Assembly (NCBI RefSeq): GCF_040802235.1
Contig: NC_133158.1
Coordinates: forward strand, 11,806,001 to 11,870,000
Reading direction: 5' to 3'
Origin: Manis javanica
Taxonomy: Eukaryota; Chordata; Mammalia; Pholidota; Manidae
Length of the DNA stretch: 64,000 nt
Part shown: positions 47,101 to 56,554 of the stretch, piece by piece
Position numbering within the stretch: position 1 is the stretch's first letter
How the letters are laid out: the number at the start of each line of letters is the position of its first letter
The notes under the pieces: generated by a model
The model's input: the letters and a program-made list of their open reading frames with translations, nothing else
The model's database searches: none
Told to the model about the DNA's origin: nothing
Made by a program: the position numbers and the translations under genes

Positions 47101-49678
47101 AAATAAAGTTACAAGTTCATTTCAAGTTACTCAGTCACCACGTATAGCTAGCAGCTGTTGCATTGGGCAGTGCATAAAGAAAATTTCCATTTTTTGCAGA
47201 AAGTTCTACTAAATAATGCTGTTCTAGAGTATTGCTGTCAGAGTGAACCAATATTAGTTTTGAATTTTGCTTCTTGTGTGCTAGGTTCATATTTCTTGTA
47301 TCCCTATCATGTGCTGGGCAATTTCTAGGTTTGGGGCTATAAAGGTAATCTGATGGACTATGTGCTGTGAAACAAATAGGTTAATAGAAAGGATAGACAT
47401 TAAACCGTGGCACTACAGAGCAGTGGGGTAATACTGGTCTTTTGAGTAAATGGCTCTGGGATAAGTGGGCATCCATATGGCAACAACAATTATCCCTATC
47501 TCAGACCATATACAAAGATTAATTCCTGTTGGGTTGTAGATCTGTGTGGAAAAGGTAAAACCTTAAAAACTTTTGGAGGACAATAAATGTATCATCATGA
47601 CCTCTATATAGAAGAAGACCTCTTAGGACACAAACATCACTGAGCATAGAGGAAAAGATCAATATATTTGATTATATTAAAATTAAGAATTCCCGTTCAT
47701 CAAGACATTAAATCAGTTTTGTCCACTGGCTATAGAAGGGTTTTGTTCAGCTGTCAGAATGTTCTCAAAAATATACTTGAAATCAAATAGTCTGCAATAG
47801 TTAAAATAGTCTGCAAATAGTTAAAAATTAGAATATTTCAAGTAAGTCTGGGCTTTAGCTTTTTTTTTTTAATATAGGAAGATTTGGCCCACAATTCCTC
47901 ATGTCGATAGCAGGAGTTACACAGGGGCTACCCCCTTTGCAGGAGGCATGGTCACACCAGCCACTTCATACCAACCATACTGGCCTGTTTTATAAAACCT
48001 GCTTGGCCCTTCTAAGGCATTTAACTGTACGACAGTGGTACTCAACAAACACAGAAATAACTTAGTAGTTAAGAAATCTGGTAAGTACTTAGGTTTCATG
48101 TGAAACAGACAAGAGGAGTACACCTGAGGATGGACTGGGGCAGGTTCTGCAAGTCATTTTTGAGCCTGGGCCACCTGGCAGGACAGAGTGGTGATTCGGC
48201 AGACTCGCTTGTAAACTCAGGCAAAGGGTAGGACCCAGATGCAGTCCCACATCCTACTTAGTGTAGGTCTCCCAATAGTCCTGATGCTAATCACTAAGCA
48301 CAAGGGGAAGGAAAATTGAACCCAGTAAGACTAAAAAGGGCATATTAGCCAGGAGCCATGACCTAATAATGACTTCCAGTAGCAGCACTATTAGGACAGG
48401 TGCTTGAAACCAGCAAGTCAGGGATGGTAGGAAAAATATCAGGCATGGGGTGAAAAGAACCCAGAGCTTTCTTTTTATGTTTGGAGACATATCTGCCATG
48501 AAACTAAGGAAACCTGCAGAAAAGAGACCAAATCAACAACTGGATCCAGTGATAATGAGCTTTCTGGGGCACTGGTCTACAGCAGCCCCACACCCTCGCT
48601 GTGCTCAGCAGCTACAGAGGTGATTTCTTCTTCTTCCACTTACGAATGACCTGCTTTTTTTCCTGTTACTATATATTCTTTCAAAGCCAGAGAATCTCAT
48701 TTCTCTGTGCCCTACAGATCTCTTCAAAGAGAGCTCTGGGCACAAAGGAGATACATGGAGCGTGGAGAATAATATGAATATGGTCTCTGACCCAGTGTTG
48801 TTATGTGGAAATGTTCAATTTAAAGGAGAATGTCCCAAGGGTGGAAATTCTTATTTAAACACTGTCATAGAAATAATGTTGATACTTCTTAACCTGATGT
48901 GTTTCTGCATTTTTATGACAGGTTCCATATTCACCAAAAAAGAGACCATACTTTCTAGCACTTAAAAGAAAGAAACATGGCATGGAAAACATCCTCCGGA
49001 AATCAGATTTGACTGTAGGAAAGCTTCAAATGCAGGTAGTGGACAAAGGCCTTCACTTATGTGTTTCAGAAGCATCAGAGGGCCAGGCTTAACTGAATGC
49101 ACTGCTCGGCTAGACAGCATGGATGTGGAACAAAATTAATGATTAGCATGAAGAAATAATGCTAGTGGGGGGCTTAGAAAAGTGGCTAAAGGATTGCTAA
49201 GGGCACCTAGGATGATGCTGTGTGCCTAATATTAAGGGAATTCAATTAAAATAAAAGCATGCACATAGGCTTCTTTTGAGAAGAAATGAGATCGTCTTTA
49301 CCACTGGGTGGTAAATGTATGTTTTCAAGCTCTGTTTGCTATGACTTGAATTACAATAATACTTTGGGACTTGTAGAATGTCCAATTCCTGAACTCATAC
49401 CTCAGAAAAACAACCATCCCTTTGGTTATGACAAAGCTTTCCAACACATGGCTTCATTTCTTTGTGTATGTCTGTCATAGGTGGATGATCTCATAGAAAC
49501 AGTAACAGATAAATCCATGAAGTTATTGGCCCAAAGACATGCTGAGCTTCAACAGTGTGAGTTTCTAGGGGACGAAATACTTCAATCTTCTAAGCAGTTC
49601 CAGAGAATATCTAAGAGAACCATGAGGAAGTATAAGTTAAAAAATGTGTGTTTCCCGTGCACCTGCTGCTGCTTCTGA
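38060..49678 (+). CDS. C3orf49: C3orf49-like protein, complete frame of 5 coding exons
   Basis: Join of 38060-38184, 42830-43152, 46073-46197, 48922-49035 and 49481-49678: 885 bases, 294 residues plus TGA. Phases at the four junctions are 2, 1, 0, 0 and all agree. The protein is strongly basic in its first half (KKNISFKRKG, KKWRKKVKTVLGRVL). Residues after about 230 look helical (VDDLIETVTDKSMKLLAQRH), and it ends in a Cys-rich tail (CFPCTCCCF). No known catalytic domain is seen. Function is unknown in the family. I recognise it as C3orf49 from the sequence and from its place next to THOC7. It lies head to head with CDHR18 and tail to tail with THOC7. An env-derived retroposon sits antisense in intron 1. 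Confidence 0.88.
39079..39303 (+). other. Plus-strand ORF, not believed to be a gene
   Basis: 74-codon frame in C3orf49 intron 1 over a TG-rich patch (39225-39255). No domain, no splice context, no resemblance noted. Confidence 0.2.
39590..39785 (+). repeat. MIR fragment
   Basis: AAATGAGAAAACCCAAGCTT, AACATGCCCAAGGTCACATA, GCTGGCAAGTGTTG. Confidence 0.75.
39930..39944 (+). repeat. Target-site duplication, left copy (env-derived element 2)
   Basis: GCTATGAATTTATTT, identical to 41562-41576. Confidence 0.88.
39945..41561 (-). mobile_element. Env-derived processed retroposon, copy 2
   Basis: Antisense in C3orf49 intron 1. On the minus strand it starts GGGCATGTCAAAGTGTGGGC, runs through the env fragment, the 3' region, a purine tract (about 40297-40286) and the LTR-like U3-R. 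It ends in an (AAAT)n-type tail at 39945-39962. Perfect 15-bp target-site duplications and the A-rich tail mean insertion by the LINE-1 machinery, not by an integrase. It has about 30 bases more at its 5' end than can be matched in copy 1. Confidence 0.87.
40918..41370 (-). pseudogene. Endogenous retrovirus env fragment (TM subunit), copy 2
   Basis: 150 codons open, from an ATG at 41370 to the stop at 40918, colinear with copy 1. It starts with a small-residue/Pro-rich hydrophobic stretch that could be the fusion-peptide area, and ends after one membrane segment. No surface subunit. Substitutions against copy 1 are scattered with no frameshift. Whether this is selection or recent age cannot be told by eye. 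Confidence 0.65.
41562..41576 (+). repeat. Target-site duplication, right copy (env-derived element 2)
   Basis: GCTATGAATTTATTT, identical to 39930-39944. It marks the exact 5' end of the minus-strand element. Confidence 0.88.
41650..41860 (+). mobile_element. LINE-1 ORF2 end, decayed
   Basis: ATAGCAGTTTTATTCATAAT, AACCCAAATGCC and ACGGAATACTACTCAGCA are the ORF2 C-terminal region in order. Confidence 0.75.
42030..42215 (-). repeat. MIR fragment, antisense
   Basis: AATTCCTCCATCCTGTAAAA, then TGGAGATGACAA and AACTTAGTAGAGTGTTTAGT. Confidence 0.55.
42480..42640 (-). repeat. MIR fragment, antisense
   Basis: AACCTCTCTTTGTCTCAGTT, then TACTTACTAGTAAAATAAGG and GCTGTGAGGATTCAATGAG. Confidence 0.8.
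42830..43152 (+). CDS. C3orf49: C3orf49 coding exon 2
   Basis: Acceptor TTTTGTTTAG, donor AATG|GTAATC; 323 bases. Begins WHRAVSTNLVKQNVLVPREE and contains the basic run KKKWRKKVKTVLGRVL. The frame stays open past the donor to 43235, but only the 43152 donor gives the phase needed by exon 3. A MER5-type repeat starts just after 43215. Confidence 0.87.
43215..43390 (+). repeat. MER5-type hAT-Charlie fragment
   Basis: AGATGCAGACTCTCAGGCCC, CACTCAAGTCTAATGAG. Begins 60 bases after the exon 2 donor of C3orf49. Confidence 0.6.
43805..44060 (-). mobile_element. Old LINE-1 fragment, antisense
   Basis: AGACTTTATTTTTTGGAGCA, GTTTTAGGTTTACTG, CAGAGTTCCCATATACCC: a common antisense LINE-1 passage. Confidence 0.55.
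44119..44160 (+). repeat. (AAAAC)n microsatellite
   Basis: About eight AAAAC units with one T change. Confidence 0.93.
44530..44640 (-). repeat. L2-like 3' fragment, antisense
   Basis: AATACTTAATATATGCCAGC, then ATTAGGGATAGAGTAGCAGA, as in a reversed L2 end. Confidence 0.45.
46073..46197 (+). CDS. C3orf49: C3orf49 coding exon 3
   Basis: Excellent pyrimidine tract (CTTCCCTCCCTTTCTCCCTAAG), donor CAGAAG|GTAAAA; 125 bases. Peptide TIQLDVVEAETEEITQGN, then RARRTTKRLSVTSLPSGLQK. Phase 1 in, phase 0 out. Confidence 0.87.
46795..47045 (+). repeat. MIR element
   Basis: CCAGGCCTTGTTCTAAGTGC, GGAGTGGCACTGAGAG, TTTACTCTTGACTGCTGTGC. Confidence 0.82.
47045..47235 (+). repeat. MER-type non-autonomous DNA transposon
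   Basis: GGCCAATATGGTGACCAATA, then GCCACAGGTGACTAATTG and AGAAAGTTCTACTAAATAAT; same family as 32385-32705, opposite orientation. Confidence 0.5.
47440..47720 (+). mobile_element. LINE-1 ORF2 internal fragment
   Basis: Reading it in frame gives decayed ORF2 text around 'ISLSQTIYKD' and 'EEKINIFDYIK', with several stops. Confidence 0.65.
48922..49035 (+). CDS. C3orf49: C3orf49 coding exon 4
   Basis: Acceptor TTTTTATGACAG, donor ATGCAG|GTAGTG; 114 bases, 38 codons, phase 0 at both ends. Peptide VPYSPKKRPYFLALKRKKHG, then MENILRKSDLTVGKLQMQ. Skipping this exon would keep the frame. Confidence 0.85.
49036..49480 (+). other. C3orf49: C3orf49 intron 4
   Basis: 445-base intron, no repeat recognised. 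The open frame at 49286-49480 runs into exon 5 out of phase and is not needed. Confidence 0.6.
49481..49678 (+). CDS. C3orf49: C3orf49 last coding exon
   Basis: Acceptor CTGTCATAG; 65 codons then TGA at 49676-49678. Peptide starts VDDLIETVTDKSMKLLAQRH and ends KNVCFPCTCCCF. The GTG at the exon start is an internal Val codon, not a start. Confidence 0.88.
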   Translation: MDDLIETVTDKSMKLLAQRHAELQQCEFLGDEILQSSKQFQRISKRTMRKYKLKNVCFPCTCCCF

Positions 49679-49738
49679 ATTTGTTCCTGACTGCATAAAA
49701 GTTATCTTCAAAGGTATTTTTTTTGGTATATAATTATG

Positions 49739-49744
49739 AATAAA
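49739..49744 (+). terminator. C3orf49: Poly(A) signal AATAAA for C3orf49
   Basis: AATAAA 61 bases after the stop codon, the first one in the 3' UTR, so the transcript probably ends near 49765. Confidence 0.6.
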
Positions 49745-50286
49745 TCTCTCTAGTGAATTAATCAGTGGGAGAGAAGGGCAGTTTCTAAAATATTCTCCCC
49801 AACAGTCCTTAAAAAATGATCCTTTTTGAAAAATTGATTTTAATCCTGAATCAGTATAAGTAGACTTTTGCATCATTATTCTTAGTAATAATGAAAAAAT
49901 AGAAGCATTTATCATGATATAACAATTCTGCAAAGTAGTTTCTCCAATGATTTGCCAGGAAAAATTAGAGGAAGCATTTAAATGTATAATGACACTTTTA
50001 ATATAACAACTACTGAGCTAATTTTAAACTTTCATTTATAAAGATAAAAACTCTTATTAAAATCATAAAAATGTAACATTAATAAAGGTATGATTCATGC
50101 AAAGTATCATGTTTCTGAACGAAAATAAATATGGATAAGGGTGGAAACCAGCAGGTACTGAACATGTAATTCACTACTTTAGAAAATTACAAGTGATTCA
50201 GCCTTAGCTTAATTTTTAAGATCATGGAATCCTTTATGCACAACCATCTTAACAGACTGTTTTTCTCAAAAACTGCTTTTCTTCAC

Positions 50287-50365
50287 TTTATTGATACATT
50301 TTTCCTACTGGAAACAAATCCTAAAGAACAAAACAATAGAGAGAACTATCAGCAAAACATTTATT
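50287..50365 (-). terminator. THOC7: Candidate poly(A) signals for THOC7
   Basis: Two minus-strand AATAAA hexamers, at 50360-50365 and 50287-50292, lie about 525-600 bases after the THOC7 stop. Either could end the transcript; the sequence alone does not decide. Confidence 0.4.
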
Positions 50366-50888
50366 TACCAACATGTTGCTCAAGTGTTGAGGAGAGAAAT
50401 CTGAAGTAATTCGTATCGACTGACTGTATCTTGTAATTACCTCTCAAGCCTATGATTCTTAATATCATGAAACCTCTCCCAGGTTTTTAATATACCACAA
50501 ACATGATTTTGTACATGATTTCATAAGTTCACAGCCCTTCTGAAGCCTGCTCATGGACTCCATTTTCAAAAGTGATAATAGAGTCAATTCCAGAAAATGA
50601 GTTATTTCTCATGTATATCCTAGAAATGCCATATGCCATCTTCTCAAATTCTTCAATATATTTTGTAAGCAAGTCAATGTTACCAGTTAAAAACCACCTA
50701 GAATACTAAGGAGCACAAACAAATCTAACTGAAAACATTTTACTAAACATTTTTGAATACTGCATCCTATCTTTTAAGTGTAAGAATAAAAAGCTCACTA
50801 CCAAAACTTTCAAGAGCACAACAAATTCTAAACACACAGAGATCAGATTGCTACTTCAGTGTTCTTGACAACAGTGAGATGATACTAT

Positions 50889-50956
50889 CTATGGTTTAGG
50901 ATTTGTTTCCATGCTGGATTCTTGAGCTTCTTCTACTTCTGAGAGCTTTTCATCAT
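50889..50956 (-). CDS. THOC7: THOC7 last coding exon
   Basis: Acceptor GTAATTCCAG; 21 codons and TAG at 50891-50889. DEKLSEVEEAQESSMETNPK, then P: the acidic C-terminal tail. Confidence 0.94.
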
Positions 50957-53900
50957 CTGGAATTACAAAAGAAACGTAAAACCTTAGTCAAACCTGCTTA
51001 AATTATGTTTTTAATGAGTACATGAAAACATTTTTATCTTTTATCAGCCAATATATTTAAGCAAAGTTAGCAAAATGGCAGCCTATGACTGTAATCAGCC
51101 CACATGTGATTGTTTAGTGTTTTTTTTTTTTTAAATATCTTTGATATATGTGCTTGGTTTTAAAAGTGCTATTTCTGTTATTTATTATTTGAATCAAAAT
51201 GTAAATTTTATGTGTTAGACTTCACACACACACAGAATAAGAAGTCTAGTTCATAGGCTTTTCTTGAAAACAATCAGAAAACCAGATAACAAGAAATTTC
51301 CAACTGGGGTATAGTCAATATAAAGAAGTCTGTTCCCCAAAGCAGCCTCCATTCACTGGTTACATAGATGGGCTTCTGTGCCTATTGTGTCACTCTCTTA
51401 TCACTGCCTGCCTGAGTCCTGAATTGTTACTTTATAGGAAGAAACTATAATAACCAAGAAAAATTACAAATCTATCATCCTTGACTTTCTCTTAATTTAA
51501 ACCACAGAATATGTACTTAAATCACATATTACTACAAAGTCAGGCTATTCGTGTATGTGCAGAAAGTTAACATGAATACCTTCTAATGTCATCCAGCTAT
51601 ATCTTGTTCTGAAATTGAACAAGAAGGTGTACTCTCTCTTTAAGATGTATACTTTTAGAAGGCATGCCCCTGGGTTGTTTAAAAAATCTTCATGAACATT
51701 CAATTTGAGACTATTTCTACTTACTTTCCAGTGTTTGCTGAAGTTCGTGGATGGTACTAAGAAGAACATGAAACTGTTTCCGTCTCAATTCCAGCTGTGT
51801 TAACAAGAGAAAAATTACTACAGATTGATCTTTAAACATATACATATCACAAAAGCTAACTTATTTATGCAAATACCTTATCTTCAACACTTTCTTTAAT
51901 ATGTGAAAGATGCTCTAATTCTTTTCCCAGAGCCTCTAGTTCCCTGAAAAAAATAAAACAGGGTTATATTTTGCTAACTGAGGGAACAGAATGCACAATT
52001 AATACCTACCTTTTTAGTTACTAAATAGTATTTTAAAAATAAAAAAGGGATCAAAAGTTATTAGCACTCCATTATGAGACTTTTAAAGCTAAGTATGATT
52101 TCTTAACTTCTAAATATGTACTTATTTTTATTTTAAAGTGTTTACGTAATTTTTAAGTATACAAAAACAGATAATATCAAATCCCAAGAATTGATAACTT
52201 AGACATTTTTTCCATGTGTACTTCAAGTTGTCTCTGGGGAGGCTGGAGGAAGGTGATAAAAGAAATAAAACACTAGATTAATTTGAAATGTCCTTTAAGC
52301 CTTATCCCCAGTCTTCTGTCCTAAGCCTTTGTACTTCCTTGATTCCCTACTTCCTACTCAGGCAATCAGTGTATCATTCTAATCCCTTTTTAATGCACAT
52401 ATTTGTATTTCTAAGTAAATGTGGTATAGTATATAATATTTGGGGGGACTCTAACTTTTATTATAGTTATGATTATGTATTTCAGGAACAGGAATAATTA
52501 AAAATTTGCGTCTTCTGTTTTTCTTTTCAGATTGTTTTTGATGTCTGTATTTAAAAAGTGTGTATCTACTCTTTTTAACTGCTATTTAGTATTCTATTAT
52601 ATGAATAGACCATATTCTTTTATCCATTTTTTGTATTGATACATATATATTTATTTATCTTAGAACTATAGGCAGTAAGATTGAAGGAAAAATCAAATCA
52701 AGAGGCATTATAATATGTAATATTGACACTGACCCCTCCTTTGAAACATATATTCCTATAAAAATGGAATTCATAGGCTAATATGTAAACATTTATCTGT
52801 ACAGATTAGTTCATTTCAGAGTAAAGTTCTAAACTTACTTTAATGTCTCATGCCTGTCTGGATGATGCTGGATCACTTTTGCCAAAGCATCATATTCTGA
52901 AAGATATAAAATATTTACCAATTTCAGGTTTTTTGAACAAGGATAAGAAAATAAAATTGATGATATCACAGATCTCTCCTAATCATTTCCCTAGTACATA
53001 AAGAAATGAAACCATGGAAGGATAGAAAGAATATTGCCAGTTTCAGTTGACTCAACTGTAACTATAATGATACATGACTTCAAAAGTGTTCCAGGTGAGA
53101 ACTTCAGTCCCATTCTGTTTCTCCATTTACCTATCTCTGGGAAGACTGTAAGAGGCCAGCATAAATACAAGTGAACTTAAGGCATTATTGATCAAGTGGA
53201 CTGATTCTGAAGAGGATCTTTATTCACCTGATTAAAGATCAAGGTAAACATATCCTACCATTAATTTCAAATCTTAGACAACAGCAAATTACACTTCTCA
53301 TTGATTCAAAAGGTAGATTTCAGAAACTTAGAAATGATTTAAAATTCAGTTAACTTGTTTCTGCTCTACTGGGACCTCCAAGATAAGTCATGTTTTTCCT
53401 GTTAACCTTTCTTATGGAATGATGGATGGCAGCATTCATTTAAAAGCTTTACTTAATCAACAGAAACACTGTAAAGCATATAAAAATCATTTTAGAATTG
53501 ATATTAACTATTAAATAAGCTGGTATATCTTGCTGTAAATTGGCCACCAGAACTTGACCACATGTATTTTAAACTGAATTCAAAAACCAACTTTCAAAAA
53601 TAAGGCATTATACCATTATTTATTTAGCTTACTAAAAACTAAAATTCATTGTTTTAGAAATAAGCATATTCAATAAAATTGATTTTTAGCTAAAATTCTT
53701 TGGATTATAAAATAATACATTCTCAGTGGGAAAAAAAAAAACAAAAGAAGGAAAAGAAGAATCTAAGCCCTATAAAAACCTACAACCCAAAACAACCATT
53801 AACATTTTCTATTTCCTTTTAATTTTTCATATATATGTGATTATTATTAAACATTATATTTTTTAATTTTCAGTTTAAATTATGGGAGGAGCAATGTCTC

Positions 53901-55761
53901 TGCCACTAAAAATTATTTTGAAATAGTTTTTATGGACAATAAGAACATACCCTAATTTAAAAAGAGATCAGAACAAAAACAGTAAACTTACTTTTATTAG
54001 CTATTTAGGCAGCTTGTAAATGGTTGCTTCCTTTGCACTTAATAAAAACTCTGGTCTTAAGTTCTTTTTGAAAGCAGTTCCATTAAACAAACAACTATCA
54101 AAACTCTGAATTGTGTTTGCTGGTTAATTATAACATTATTTTGACAAAGGGATCTGAATATAGGAAAAAAAATGAACACTCAAGAAATAATTGGATAATA
54201 AATCTCAGCAAAGAATTTTTTTTCCCCCCAGCATAGCCTTTCTTCTTCACTATTTTAAAGAATAATATGGTTTTAAAGGATTAAGTTTGGGTCCTAATTC
54301 CTTTTTTAGAATTCAGGTTGACTCTAGTTGAAGAAGTTACCTCAAAGATTAAAAATTACATGAAAATATTGGTCAGTAATAAAGTATTTGTACACTAAAT
54401 CTCACAAAACCCTTACCTTGGCGGTTTTTTCGTATTCGTTTTGCTTGAAGAATTTGCTTTTTGCATTCAGCAATTTTTTCATGTGCTCCAGCAATGCTAC
54501 ATTCTATACAAAAAAGGATTTTTTATAATTATAAGAGCATGTATAATCTCCAGACATTTTCAATTTTAAAATGTGTTTCTATATTAAGTTCCATTGCTAA
54601 TAAAATAAATGCTGGCATTCAAAAATAGCTGTAACACTTAGTATTGTATCATATTTGAATACATTTTTGTAGCTAACATTTACTGTGCTCTATTAATACT
54701 GTTTTCTTACCACTAATCAAAGAAAAATGTTGCAGATATTATTTCCTTTTTAGAACATAAAAATTATAGGTAGAAACATAAATTTTTTTCCTTACCTATT
54801 TCTTTGTAAATTTTTTCATAATTTTCCATTTCTCTGAGATTCATATCATATACCAGCAAAGTTTTGCCCATTGAAAATTCACACTGGGACAGTGTGCTCA
54901 GCATACGTTGGTACTGGCTGTATCTAATGAAAGAGGGAAAGGGGTATTTTTGTGGCTTGCCAAAATTGAACTAGTACAGTACAGGCATAAATTTGCTATT
55001 TATACCAAGTTCTGAGAGAATCATTTGCTTTATTTAAAATAATTTATAGAGTATCTGGCCCATATGTTTTCTTTTTCCAAATGTGGTATACTTGAATTTA
55101 TAATTTACTTTAGTTACAAATACAAAGATGGGACTTTTTATCAATATACACTTAATTCAAACAACTGTTTGAATTTGGTTTACACATTAAAAAATGTTTT
55201 AATTAAGATGGTTTGTTATCTTCACAAATCTGTTCTCTCATTTTTCTCATTCTATACAACTATGTGAAAAATTAATTCAAATGTGGAAGTTTCCTAAGTG
55301 AAAAAATTATTAAATATATATAAAACTGTGCTGCAGCTTTTTTATTAGCTTATTAAAAAAGGGGAAAGTTTCACTTAGATGTTTTGTCTTGCTAAAAGTG
55401 ACTAAATTATTGAGCCTAAATTTAATCTTCATTTCTTCTAAATATTATGCTATCAGCATGTTTTAATAAATATAAAGGAAGCCTTTGAAGAGATGTGAAG
55501 GCCAGAAAAATCTACTCTGATTAAGCAAGAGTTGACTCCATTGGACATTTAAGGTGAGTGAAAATTTGAAATAGTAGTAAGACTCTATATGGTGGAAAAT
55601 CACATCAGGACACTGGTGTAGAAACAACAGTGAAATGAAATACCCATCTTCCTGGGATCCAGAGTTGCACCATTTAATGAAACTTTTCACCAGCAGATTA
55701 ATTCTCCGATCATCTCCAGCGCCATCTCCGTCAATTAGGAGGCGCTTCCGTATGACTTCGT
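50889..55761 (-). CDS. THOC7: THO complex subunit 7, coding exons 2-8 (first exon outside window)
   Basis: Join on the minus strand of 55761-55644, 54923-54796, 54503-54417, 52896-52839, 51943-51877, 51794-51725, 50956-50889: 596 bases with all phases consistent. Adding a 19-base first exon would give 204 residues, the length I recall for human THOC7. THOC7 is a nuclear subunit of the THO/TREX complex that couples transcription to mRNA packaging and export. The frame begins with EVIRKRLLIDGDGAGDDRR and NLLVKSFIKW. A long coiled coil follows, through NLREMENYEKIYKEI, QILQAKRIRKNRQ and LEALGKELEHLSHIKESVED. It ends in an acidic tail (EKLSEVEEAQESS) before METNPKP and TAG. The frame is intact, so the gene is very probably functional. 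Confidence 0.95.
51725..51794 (-). CDS. THOC7: THOC7 coding exon 7
   Basis: Acceptor GTTAACACAG, donor GGAAA|GTAAGT; 70 bases. LELRRKQFHVLLSTIHELQQ, then TLE, the end of the coiled coil. Confidence 0.94.
51877..51943 (-). CDS. THOC7: THOC7 coding exon 6
   Basis: Acceptor TTATTTTTTTCAG, donor GATAAG|GTATTT; 67 bases. ELEALGKELEHLSHIKESVE, then DK. Confidence 0.94.
52839..52896 (-). CDS. THOC7: THOC7 coding exon 5
   Basis: Acceptor ATCTTTCAG, donor TTAAA|GTAAGT; 58 bases. YDALAKVIQHHPDRHETL; the last Lys codon is split over the junction. Confidence 0.94.
54417..54503 (-). CDS. THOC7: THOC7 coding exon 4
   Basis: Acceptor TTGTATAG, donor CAAG|GTAAGG; 87 bases. CSIAGAHEKIAECKKQILQ, then AKRIRKNRQ, a basic helix. 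Confidence 0.95.
54796..54923 (-). CDS. THOC7: THOC7 coding exon 3
   Basis: Acceptor TTTCATTAG, donor AATAG|GTAAGG; 128 bases. QYQRMLSTLSQCEFSMGKTL, then YDMNLREMENYEKIYKEI, the start of the coiled coil. Confidence 0.95.
55644..55761 (-). CDS. THOC7: THOC7 coding exon 2
   Basis: Acceptor TTCTTTCCTCCAG, donor GATGG|GTATTT; 118 bases. EVIRKRLLIDGDGAGDDRR, then INLLVKSFIKWCNSGSQEDG. It starts with two bases of an Asp codon whose first base lies in the unseen exon 1, and ends in phase 2. Confidence 0.95.
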
Positions 55762-55854
55762 CTGGAGGAAAGAACATGAGTAAAATGATTGTCTGGCTCT
55801 GGTTAACTTCCAGGGACAAATAACCAATATCACTCCTCATTCATTATCCAGAAA

Positions 55855-55960
55855 AAATTACTGAAATGTAAATGTACTTAATGCCACTGAACTGTACACT
55901 TAAAAGGGTTAAAATGGTACATTTTATGTTATGTAGGTTTTATTACAATTTATGTATATT
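55855..55960 (+). mobile_element. LINE-1 3' end fragment
   Basis: TTAATGCCACTGAACTGTAC, then ACTTAAAAGGGTTAAAATGG and TTTATTACAATTTA. Confidence 0.75.
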
Positions 55961-55961
55961 A

Positions 55962-56060
55962 TTGAGTGTCTGTGATGTGTCAGGTCCTGTTCTTGGGGCA
56001 GGGGTTATAGCAGGGATCAAACCTGCCCTTACGGAACTGGCATTCCACTGAAGGGTTGCT
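55962..56060 (-). repeat. L2 3' fragment, antisense
   Basis: TGATGTGTCAGGTCCTGTTC, TTATAGCAGGGATCAAACCT, GCCCTTACGGAACTGGCATT. Confidence 0.65.
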
Positions 56061-56550
56061 GAGGGGAAATAATTTCCAGGTACCACCAAAGAAATAAGGC
56101 AGTCATTCTTGGAGAACTTGTTTTAGAAAAATCTGTGAAGACAAAAAGAAGTCTGAAGTACTCACGTCTCTGACTAGTGTGAGGTCCTGGTAAAAGGGAT
56201 AGAGAGAAAAGAAGATTTCAAAGATGGTGTGGCAGACTGAGAGAGAAGGGAGAGGGAGCAGAAGGATTGGATTTGCTGTTTAGAAAGTGTGATTTAATTA
56301 TTATATCTGTAATGTTTCTTCCCCTATGAGGACTTTTTTTTAAAACAAGTTTATCTCACTTTTGTTCCAAGGGAAAAAAAAGAGAAGAAAAAGGAATAGA
56401 AAAGACGTGCAGATGATAATGATGAGTAACAAGCAAGGCCCCCAACCTGCCTGCATGGCAGCCATGAGCTAGTGTTCTTGCCAGACAAAATAATGCCAGA
56501 TCATAACATGAGAAAGGCAAATTGCAGCCACAACAAGATAATTTTCATCT
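56060..56550. other. Nothing recognised
   Basis: AT-rich and purine-rich (GAGAGAAGGGAGAGGGAGC near 56240). No exon or repeat I can name. Confidence 0.5.
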
Positions 56551-56554
56551 GTCA

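Larger units (their letters stand above)
46198..48921 (+). other. C3orf49: C3orf49 intron 3
   Basis: Contains a MIR, a MER-type fragment and a LINE-1 ORF2 fragment (listed). 46200-46790 and 47725-48920 show nothing recognisable. Confidence 0.65.
49679..50888. other. 3' UTRs and gap between convergent C3orf49 and THOC7
   Basis: The two stop codons are 1.2 kb apart, tail to tail. Plus-strand AATAAA at 49739 and minus-strand AATAAA at 50287 and 50360 suggest the two transcripts end without overlapping. AT-rich, no repeat recognised. Confidence 0.6.
50957..55643 (-). other. THOC7: THOC7 introns 2-7
   Basis: Six introns with lengths, left to right, of 768, 82, 895, 1520, 292 and 720 bases; the 82-base one lies between exons 6 and 7. 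They are AT-rich and poor in recognisable repeats. 52540-52680 has weak resemblance to an antisense LINE-1 3' end. Confidence 0.75.

Noticed and set aside
55463-55840. 125-codon minus-strand ORF as a single-exon gene
   Set aside because: Only its middle (55644-55761) is THOC7 exon 2; both ends are intron.
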